DNA from: Bacteriovoracaceae bacterium
GTDB taxonomy: Bacteria > Bdellovibrionota > Bacteriovoracia > Bacteriovoracales > Bacteriovoracaceae
Assembly: GCA_947448095.1 (NCBI GenBank)
Contig: CANFNN010000227.1
Coordinates: forward strand, 1-5,030
Reading direction: 5' to 3'
Length of the DNA: 5,030 nt
The translations under genes were made by a program, and so were the position numbers. Of the stretch, positions 1 to 5,030 are shown in pieces. Below the pieces are notes generated by a model. That model did not search any database. It saw only the letters and a program-made list of their open reading frames with translations, and was not told the DNA's origin. The number at the start of each line of letters is the position of its first letter. Position 1 is the first letter of the stretch.

Positions 1-14
1 AAACATTAGATTTC

Positions 15-20
15 AAGGTG
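15..20 (+). promoter_or_regulatory. Ribosome binding site of the phosphatase-like gene
   Basis: AAGGTG lies 4 bases before the ATG at 25 and resembles a Shine-Dalgarno core with one mismatch to AAGGAG. In-frame stops at 7-9 (TAG) and 22-24 (TAA) rule out an earlier start, so the ATG at 25 is the first possible one. The spacing is slightly short, so this is a plausible rather than a strong site. Confidence 0.5.
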
Positions 21-24
21 TTAA

Positions 25-1176
25 ATGGACCTTTTAGACGAAAGTAAATTCCTAGGTAAACAGTTGGATAATCAGGGATTTGGGATCTTTGACTTTTATG
101 AAGGTCACCAGACTCATAGCTTGGCTTCGCTTTGTGAGCTTCCTTTGAATCGAAGAGCAGATGTGCTTTTAGTTGATACTCAAAGTGTTCTGGATCATCC
201 CGAGCTTCAGGAAAAGTTTAGAACTGTTTTAAATACATTTCTTGGAGTTATCTTTTTCCACGAACAACAAAATGAAACCGCTCAAAAGTGGGTTCAGGAT
301 CAGGCAGGTTTTCTCACTAAAATTATTGGCGAGTATTCTCTGCCGATGGCCCAGCTTGAGTGGACCATGCTTTCAAATCAGCTTCAGTTTTTGTGGAATG
401 TGCTTGAAGAACAGAAAAATTTACAAAAGCACATTGTTAAATTTAGCCAAGAGCTAGATATGACTTTGCAGAGTGCCGAAACTGAAATGCTAAAGGCCAA
501 AAAAATCCATGAAGTTTTAATTCCTAAACGAAGTGAAGAGATCAAGGGAATTTCGTTTCTAAACAAGTATGCATCTGGAGAAGGAGGCGGTGGAGAGTTT
601 TATGATCTTCATCATTCTGGTCTCAAGGTGTATCAAATTCTGATCTCCAGTCAGTCTTATTTAATTTCTAGCTCGCTTATTGGTCTGCTCAATATTCACA
701 AGCAAAAAGATTTTGTTCCTGAGATGTTTCTGGCCGATGCGGTGACAGAGATCCAGAACGTGAATGGTGCCAAGAAGAAAAAATCAGAAGTAGAAGTCGT
801 AGTGATGGAAATTGATACTTCGCACCTCACGATGAAGCTTTATGGTTGGGGTAAAACCGAATTTTATAGCTATTCAAAAGGGAAGATCGATTTAGGTCTC
901 AGTGCTACGCAGAATTCAGTTGCCTCTGAGACCTATCAATTGGTTAAAGGGGAGAAATTGATTGTATTTTCTCCTGGATTTATATTTAATTGGAGAGAAG
1001 GTCGTATTAAACAAGAGTTATATTCATTTTTAAATAATCATCATCAGCTAACTCAAGCGGATCTTATGATGGAAGTCTTTCTGCAACTAAGCTTAGTGAA
1101 AGAAATGGATTTCTTAACCAAGGATGCAACAGTAGTGATGATGGAGGTAAATCGACATGGTATTCATCAGATTTAG
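25..1176 (+). CDS. SpoIIE/PP2C-like domain protein, probable pseudophosphatase
   Basis: A 383-residue cytosolic protein with no signal peptide or membrane segment. Residues 1-105 look like a small alpha/beta domain; the strand DVLLVDTQ (46-53) with D51 recalls a response-regulator receiver, but this is weak. Residues about 115-165 are Leu/Glu/Lys-rich and probably a coiled-coil linker. The C-terminal half follows the RsbU/SpoIIE order: AKKIHEVLIPK (158-168) matches the usual A..IQ..LLP helix, GGGGEFYDL (187-195) matches GGDFYD, KGEKLIVFSPG (308-318) matches the GD.LvlyTDG strand, and KDATVVMMEV (366-375) matches DD.Tllvl. In known members the acidic residues at these places bind Mn/Mg for Ser/Thr phosphatase activity. 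Here D is replaced by E191, the GD..GHG loop by SSQSYLISS (208-216), the TDG Asp by P317, and the last metal Asp by K366. I infer a non-catalytic regulatory domain, perhaps a binding partner in a signalling switch. It overlaps the next gene by 20 bases, so the two are probably co-translated. Confidence 0.8.
   Translation: MDLLDESKFLGKQLDNQGFGIFDFYEGHQTHSLASLCELPLNRRADVLLVDTQSVLDHPELQEKFRTVLNTFLGVIFFHEQQNETAQKWVQDQAGFLTKIIGEYSLPMAQLEWTMLSNQLQFLWNVLEEQKNLQKHIVKFSQELDMTLQSAETEMLKAKKIHEVLIPKRSEEIKGISFLNKYASGEGGGGEFYDLHHSGLKVYQILISSQSYLISSSLIGLLNIHKQKDFVPEMFLADAVTEIQNVNGAKKKKSEVEVVVMEIDTSHLTMKLYGWGKTEFYSYSKGKIDLGLSATQNSVASETYQLVKGEKLIVFSPGFIFNWREGRIKQELYSFLNNHHQLTQADLMMEVFLQLSLVKEMDFLTKDATVVMMEVNRHGIHQI
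1143..1147 (+). promoter_or_regulatory. Strong ribosome binding site of the exported-protein gene
   Basis: GGAGG lies 9 bases before the ATG at 1157, inside the last codons of the upstream gene. It fixes the start of the exported protein at 1157 and supports translation coupled to the upstream gene, whose stop (1174-1176) falls after this start. Confidence 0.8.
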
Positions 1177-1801
1177 TTTTTTTAGTCTTCTTTTAATGGG
1201 ATCTGCTTTTGCTCAAACAAGATTTAGTTCAAAAAGCTGTCTTGATTCATCTTATAAAATGAAGATGGTTCAAAAAGGTCCGCTCTTTGGTCTTTTGAAG
1301 CAAGAATTTATTATCGATAAGAAGAATTGCATCATTCACATCTCCCACAAAAAGTACCTTCCTAAAGAGTGGATTGTAGACGTTTGCCGTGAGCCCGTTC
1401 ATATCAAAGTGACCTCGGCCACAGGCGTAGATGTTGCTAAAAAAGAAAATGAATGCACTAAAAAAGATAATTCTCGCGACACCAGTGATTTTTGTTCCCA
1501 GTATTTTACCATGATGGACGTGATTCAAGACGATGGTTTGATTTTTGCTGAAGGTGACCGAGACAATCTTAACTCGGCCCATGGAAGAACATACTGCAGT
1601 TACTTACTATTGAAGAAATATCTTAATGAGTCTGTCGTTTTCAGCCGTTACACTGAAGTTCAGGATATTTTTGTTGAGAAGTCTAAAGTCGCTCCAGCTC
1701 CGATCATACCTGCAACTCCCGAAGAAGGAGCGCAGGGTAAAATCGAAAATCAACAATCAAAAATTGAGGGTTATAAAGATCCTCTGACTGCGACCTTTTA
1801 G
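1157..1801 (+). CDS. Exported Cys-containing protein of unknown function
   Basis: A 214-residue protein of a family I do not recognise. Residues 1-19 form a clear Sec signal peptide: a short basic start (MVFIR), a Phe/Leu-rich core, and A17-F18-A19 as a type I signal peptidase site, so the mature chain would begin at Q20. There is no lipobox Cys next to the cleavage site, so a lipoprotein is unlikely. The mature part has six Cys (28, 58, 77, 100, 113, 147); an even number in an exported protein suggests disulfides. Residues 100-113 form a short charged Cys-to-Cys stretch. From about 175 the chain becomes a low-complexity tail with a Pro/Ala segment (178-188) and a Gln/Lys/Glu segment (193-207), probably disordered. 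The start is supported by the signal peptide and by GGAGG at the right distance. Location is inferred to be periplasm or outside the cell. Its stop overlaps the stop of the convergent PLP-enzyme gene. Confidence 0.8.
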   Translation: MVFIRFSFFSLLLMGSAFAQTRFSSKSCLDSSYKMKMVQKGPLFGLLKQEFIIDKKNCIIHISHKKYLPKEWIVDVCREPVHIKVTSATGVDVAKKENECTKKDNSRDTSDFCSQYFTMMDVIQDDGLIFAEGDRDNLNSAHGRTYCSYLLLKKYLNESVVFSRYTEVQDIFVEKSKVAPAPIIPATPEEGAQGKIENQQSKIEGYKDPLTATF

Positions 1802-2949
1802 ACTTTGCTAAAGGCCCGCTCAAGGTCAGCTATCAGATCATCGCAGTCCTCAATTCCAACTGAGAGTCGAATAAGGTTGTCGTGAATACCTAACTGTTCA
1901 CGAACTTCCTTAGGAATCGAGGCATGAGTCATGATGGCAGGGTGATCAACTAAGCTTTCAACTCCACCAAGACTTTCTGCTAAGGCAAATAATTTTACGT
2001 TCTCTAGGAAGCGGCGAGATTCAGCAATTCCACCTTTCAAGAAAAAAGTAATCATACCCCCGGAGCCTTTCATTTGTTTTTTAGCAAGTTCGTATTGGGG
2101 ATGAGACTTAAGCCCTGGGTAAACGACTTTTTCAACCTTAGCGTGATTTTCAAGATAATTGGATATCTTCATTGCATTTTGTTCGTGAGCCTTCATTCTT
2201 ACGGCCAAAGTTTTAATTCCACGAAGCACTAACCAACTGTCAAAAGGTGATTGGCAAGGCCCGATTGCATTTTGGTAAAAGAATAGTTTTTGGCGAATTT
2301 CATCAGAGTTAAACATCATCGCTCCACCCACAACATCCGAGTGACCATTAATAAACTTGGTCATGGAGTGAAGAACAATGTCAGCACCTTGATCGAGAGG
2401 ATTTTGGAAGAAAGGGCTCATGAATGTGTTATCTACAACAACCAGCGCATTAACTTTTTTGGCGAGGGCAGAAACAGCAGCAATATCCGAGATCTTTAAA
2501 AGTGGATTCGTAGGTGTTTCAAGCCAGACGAGTGCTGGCTTAAAGCTATCAATTTCTTTTTCTAAATTTTTAAGATTCGTCGTATCGACAAATTTAAATT
2601 CATGAATCTCTGGGAAAACTTTAGAGAAGAGGCGGTAGGTACCACCATAAACGTCATCACCGCAAATGATCTTTGAGCCCTTAGGCAGCATGTGCATAAT
2701 TAATGATGAAGCCGACAACCCGCTAGCTGTGACAAGACAATGTTTAGCATTTTCGAGCGACGCCAGACATTCCTCAAGACGAGTTCTGGTTGGGTTGTGG
2801 GATCGAGTATACTCATAACCCTTGTGCTCTCCAGGAGAAGACTGAACGTAGGTAGAAGTTTGGTAAATAGGCGGCATGATTGCCCCAGTAATAGGATCAG
2901 GTTCGCCACCAACATGGATAACTTTAGTTTCAAATTTCATATTTTTCAT
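1798..2949 (-). CDS. metB: Cystathionine gamma-synthase / gamma-lyase family PLP enzyme
   Basis: A full-length 383-residue cytosolic enzyme of the Cys/Met-metabolism PLP family (fold type I, normally a homotetramer). The Schiff-base lysine is K198 in HSMTKFINGHSDVVGG (194-209). D173 in VVDNTF pairs with the PLP ring nitrogen, Y101 in the DDVYGGTYR segment stacks on the ring, and Y47/R49 in GYEYTRSHNPTR (44-55) would bind the phosphate of the neighbouring subunit's PLP. R361 in LIRLSVGIED should hold the substrate carboxylate. R106, N227 and E325-S326 fall where E. coli MetB has its substrate-site residues, as I recall its numbering. Glu at 325 favours gamma-synthase or gamma-lyase over cystathionine beta-lyase. 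Gamma-synthase would join an activated homoserine to cysteine for methionine; gamma-lyase would release cysteine from cystathionine. The sequence alone does not separate these, so the symbol is provisional. It is the last gene of the operon, 3 bases after gshA. The first ATG (2947-2949) has the well-spaced GGAG; a second ATG three codons on is less likely. Confidence 0.92.
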   Translation of the reverse strand: MKNMKFETKVIHVGGEPDPITGAIMPPIYQTSTYVQSSPGEHKGYEYTRSHNPTRTRLEECLASLENAKHCLVTASGLSASSLIMHMLPKGSKIICGDDVYGGTYRLFSKVFPEIHEFKFVDTTNLKNLEKEIDSFKPALVWLETPTNPLLKISDIAAVSALAKKVNALVVVDNTFMSPFFQNPLDQGADIVLHSMTKFINGHSDVVGGAMMFNSDEIRQKLFFYQNAIGPCQSPFDSWLVLRGIKTLAVRMKAHEQNAMKISNYLENHAKVEKVVYPGLKSHPQYELAKKQMKGSGGMITFFLKGGIAESRRFLENVKLFALAESLGGVESLVDHPAIMTHASIPKEVREQLGIHDNLIRLSVGIEDCDDLIADLERAFSKV

Positions 2950-2952
2950 TAT

Positions 2953-4188
2953 TTACTCCATTAACTCTTTCATTTCGTGGGATGCGGCCAAAGTTGAAAG
3001 TCTCGCAACAACTGAGTACACAGCTTCTTTCATTTTATGGTCACAATCTTGTTTTACATCTGAAAGGCAAAGCTTTTGATAGATCATGCCTTGAGAATTT
3101 AAATTAGACTGGGTTCCTTTAAGAGGATTCGTGCGCATAAATCCTCCGGAGCTTTTTCCATTCACTAAATAGATTGTCACTTCGGCCGGAGCACCATCAT
3201 ATTTCACAATCGTCTCTACACCTTCTTGAATCAGGATCGATGTAAATTTGAGATTGTTTTTTCCAACGTCCATTTTGTTTCGAACTTTTCGGTTCATGTT
3301 TTTTATTTCTTCACCTGACGATACCACCGAAATGCCCATGCCATAAGTTCCTTGTGAGGCCTTTACGAAAACATGTGATTCGGCAGGAAGAGTTGTAAGA
3401 AGTTTATCTACCTCACTCGCCAGCTCATCAAGTCCTTCTTTCGTATTAAAATCGATATTTTCGGCGGTGGCAAAATGCGCCTGAATCAAATCAGGATTGA
3501 TACTGAAATGCTCGGCAAACTGATTCGCTGTCGTTCGGTAGCATCTGAAATGATGATTTTTTTGACGTTTGTACCAGCCCACAAAAGGGGAGGGAAGAAT
3601 CGGAGTTGAAATCGATTTCCAATTCACCGGCAGGGGATTGGACTGATCATTATTTAAAACAATCGCATCAAAATTAAAAACCACTTCTGGATTCATGCTT
3701 TGGAAGACGCCATCAAGCACCTGGGCTTCATAAATCACAATAGAGTTACCGGATTGTGATTCTAATTGCACCACCGAAGAGCCAGTCTCTTTAAACAGGT
3801 CTTTGTCGGGAGAAAATAGAATGACTTCAGTTCCTGCCATTTCAATCGTCGTTTTCAGCTTATGAAGATGATCAAGATAATATTTGTTTTTAGTATGGGA
3901 TTCCGGGAGTAATCCAATCCGTTTCACTTTGAGACTAAGCTGATCGAAGGCTTCTTTAAAGCGATCAGCACAGCCTAAAAGATCTTTACTGCAGAGATTA
4001 TTAAAACCGGCCGGGTACATATTGTGATCAACAGGAGCAAATTTCGTTTTGCTCTCTCTGACATCAACACTTGAAGTGAGAGGTTGAGGCTGCTTTGATT
4101 GCTCAAGATCAATCCACTGATTTATTTCATTCCAGTTATGACAAACGAACTGTTCAAGTTCGGCTTTATTAGAAATTTTATAAGGCAT
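2953..4188 (-). CDS. gshA: Glutamate-cysteine ligase, GshA (PF08886/TIGR02049 type)
   Basis: A 411-residue cytosolic enzyme that joins glutamate to cysteine with ATP to give gamma-glutamylcysteine, the first step to glutathione. The length agrees with the family first defined from Acidithiobacillus ferrooxidans, which is distinct from the E. coli-type and plant-type ligases. Recognisable family blocks in order are DHNMYPAGFNNLC (54-66), VFVKASQGTYGMGI (273-286), a Gly-rich loop like those that close over ATP in ATP-grasp enzymes, ILIQEGVET (318-326), AEVTIYLVNG (335-344), GGFMRTN (348-354) and SNLNSQGM (361-368). All blocks are present without gaps, so the gene looks intact. The start is the only reasonable ATG: the next Met is residue 57, inside the conserved DHNMYPAG block. 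The start overlaps the end of the ATPase gene by 11 bases and has only a weak GGA (4195-4197) before it, so translation probably depends on coupling. No glutathione synthetase (gshB) is visible here. The family call is from remembered motifs. Confidence 0.9.
   Translation of the reverse strand: MPYKISNKAELEQFVCHNWNEINQWIDLEQSKQPQPLTSSVDVRESKTKFAPVDHNMYPAGFNNLCSKDLLGCADRFKEAFDQLSLKVKRIGLLPESHTKNKYYLDHLHKLKTTIEMAGTEVILFSPDKDLFKETGSSVVQLESQSGNSIVIYEAQVLDGVFQSMNPEVVFNFDAIVLNNDQSNPLPVNWKSISTPILPSPFVGWYKRQKNHHFRCYRTTANQFAEHFSINPDLIQAHFATAENIDFNTKEGLDELASEVDKLLTTLPAESHVFVKASQGTYGMGISVVSSGEEIKNMNRKVRNKMDVGKNNLKFTSILIQEGVETIVKYDGAPAEVTIYLVNGKSSGGFMRTNPLKGTQSNLNSQGMIYQKLCLSDVKQDCDHKMKEAVYSVVARLSTLAASHEMKELME
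2956..2959 (-). promoter_or_regulatory. Ribosome binding site of the PLP-enzyme gene
   Basis: On the minus strand GGAG sits in the last codons of gshA, followed by TAAATA and then the ATG at 2949, giving a 6-base spacing. This selects the first ATG over the second one at 2938-2940 and, together with the 3-base gap, indicates translational coupling to gshA. Confidence 0.7.
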
Positions 4189-5030
4189 AGGTTTTCCATT
4201 TCGTTGTCAGGTTGATTACGTGTTCAATAGGCTCAAGACTCATGACTTCCGGAAACTCAAGGACTATCGGAAAGGATTGCTTGAGGGATTTTTTTAAATC
4301 TTTTTCTCTACTATCTAAAGAAGTCCTGAGGGCAATGAGTTTCTCGTCGGTTGGATTCCATTGACTCATTTCTTGCTCAAGGCATTTGTTAAGAACCAAA
4401 AAATGGTCTTGATGCATGAAGCTTGATGCATGAGATTTCATTTCGACTGCTTCTTGAGCTTTTCCTTGCTCTACAGAAGTTACCAAAAACCAGTTGCATT
4501 CAGTTTTTGATTTCAGTCTTTCCTGAAGGCTAAGACCCTTTAAAAATGCTTCTTTAGATTGATAGATAATCTGAACTGCGAGAATGAAATCCTCGATAAA
4601 TTTTGCATCAGTTACTTTTTGTAAATAGCTTAAAAGTTTTCTGAGTCCACCCGAGATCACGCGATTGATTAGGCCAAGACCAAAGACTTTTTTCCCAGCA
4701 CTGGCCGTTTTCGATCCTAAATAAGTAAAGAGTTCGACAAAACTTTGGTCAAAAAATGAGCGGATTTTTCCAATTCCCTCGAGGAAGTCTAAGAAGTGCG
4801 CACCAGGCGGTGTATCCAGTACGATCACATCATATTTGCCTGAATCAAACTGCATTTGGACTTCGACCAAAGAGAGTATTTCATTCATTCCGCCGTATGG
4901 ACGGGACAAAATTTTAATAATTCGATTAGAAGCAAGATCAGGAGTTTTATATTCAAGCGCCATTCTTTGAATGGTTTTTTCCGGACTCATAAGGAGAGCG
5001 TCAAGTTTGATATCGTTGACCTCTACTGGT
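4178..5030 (-). CDS. ArsA-family ATPase, partial: N-terminal P-loop beyond the right edge
   Basis: The reading frame is open to the right edge of the window, so at least 283 residues belong to it. The ATG at 4988-4990 is probably internal: it has pyrimidines instead of a Shine-Dalgarno site before it, and the upstream codons read on as VEVNDIKLDALLMSPEK, which looks like the stretch after the first strand-loop of ArsA/Get3-type ATPases. Counting from that Met, YDVIVLDTPPGAHFLDFLEG (53-72) is the Walker B/switch II region, followed by FFDQSF (79-84), a long helical insert (85-160), the strand NWFLVTSVEQGKAQEA (166-181), and FLVLNKC (197-203), where Asn would contact the nucleotide base. The chain ends TTKWKTYAL. 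Known relatives use ATP to drive arsenite export or to insert tail-anchored membrane proteins. The DTPPG form resembles less-studied bacterial members rather than canonical ArsA, so I do not assign arsenic resistance. No arsenic transporter or regulator gene is visible. It is the first visible gene of the operon and overlaps gshA. Confidence 0.82.
   Translation of the reverse strand, partial: PVEVNDIKLDALLMSPEKTIQRMALEYKTPDLASNRIIKILSRPYGGMNEILSLVEVQMQFDSGKYDVIVLDTPPGAHFLDFLEGIGKIRSFFDQSFVELFTYLGSKTASAGKKVFGLGLINRVISGGLRKLLSYLQKVTDAKFIEDFILAVQIIYQSKEAFLKGLSLQERLKSKTECNWFLVTSVEQGKAQEAVEMKSHASSFMHQDHFLVLNKCLEQEMSQWNPTDEKLIALRTSLDSREKDLKKSLKQSFPIVLEFPEVMSLEPIEHVINLTTKWKTYAL

Noticed and set aside
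3..47. Possible C-terminal tail of an upstream plus-strand gene, reading TLDFKVLNGPFRRK then TAA, overlapping the start of the phosphatase-like gene.
   Set aside because: Only 14 codons are visible and another frame is also open from the edge to a stop at 35-37, so the frame cannot be chosen. Overlap would fit the local style but is unproven.
1247..1582. Minus-strand open frame of 111 codons opposite the exported-protein gene.
   Set aside because: It lies wholly opposite a gene with a clear signal peptide and ribosome binding site; its translation shows no recognisable motif.
1766..1785. Possible hairpin GAGG...CCTC near the end of the exported-protein gene as a terminator.
   Set aside because: The stem is only four pairs with a loop of about 11 bases and no T-run follows.
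2290..2964. Several plus-strand and one minus-strand open frames of 60-77 codons over the PLP-enzyme gene.
   Set aside because: They lie within or across an intact, well-conserved enzyme gene and show no motif or ribosome binding site of their own.
4988..4990. ATG as the start of a complete 270-residue ATPase.
   Set aside because: No Shine-Dalgarno site precedes it, the frame continues upstream with family-like residues, and a chain starting here would lack the P-loop.
4178..5030. Arsenic resistance locus.
   Set aside because: The only support is an ArsA-type fold; no arsenite pump, arsenate reductase or ArsR gene is seen, and the DTPPG switch region differs from canonical ArsA.

Overview
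The window is almost entirely coding: five tightly packed protein genes, no RNA gene, no mobile element and no long intergenic gap. Base composition is moderately AT-rich. Gene content (a phosphatase-like signalling protein of SpoIIE/PP2C fold, a secreted Cys-containing protein, an ArsA-type ATPase and a glutamate-cysteine ligase of the Acidithiobacillus-type family) fits a Gram-negative bacterium. Bdellovibrionota (Bacteriovorax/Peredibacter-like) is my best guess, but it rests on general resemblance only and is not proven by the sequence.

Left part (1-1801, plus strand): two genes that overlap by 20 bases. The first (25-1176) has an N-terminal region that may be receiver-like, a coiled-coil linker and a C-terminal domain that follows the SpoIIE/RsbU phosphatase pattern but has lost nearly every metal-binding acidic residue, so it is probably a pseudophosphatase. 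The second (1157-1801) encodes an exported protein with a clear signal peptide, six cysteines in the mature part and a Pro/Gln-containing tail. I do not recognise its family.

Right part (1798-5030, minus strand): three genes that read right to left as one operon. They are an ArsA-family ATPase whose N-terminus with the P-loop lies beyond the right edge, glutamate-cysteine ligase (gshA, PF08886/TIGR02049 type), and a cystathionine gamma-synthase/gamma-lyase-type PLP enzyme. The ATPase and gshA overlap by 11 bases, and gshA and the PLP gene are 3 bases apart. The last two fit together as sulfur-amino-acid and thiol metabolism: if the PLP enzyme runs as a gamma-lyase it would make the cysteine that GshA consumes. 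The role of the ATPase beside them is open.

The two gene groups are convergent, and their stop codons overlap by four bases (1798-1801) with no strong terminator between them. Neither group's promoter is visible; both transcription units probably start outside the window. The points most worth a second look are the degenerate phosphatase domain coupled to an exported Cys-containing protein, and the ArsA-type ATPase in a glutathione/cysteine operon.
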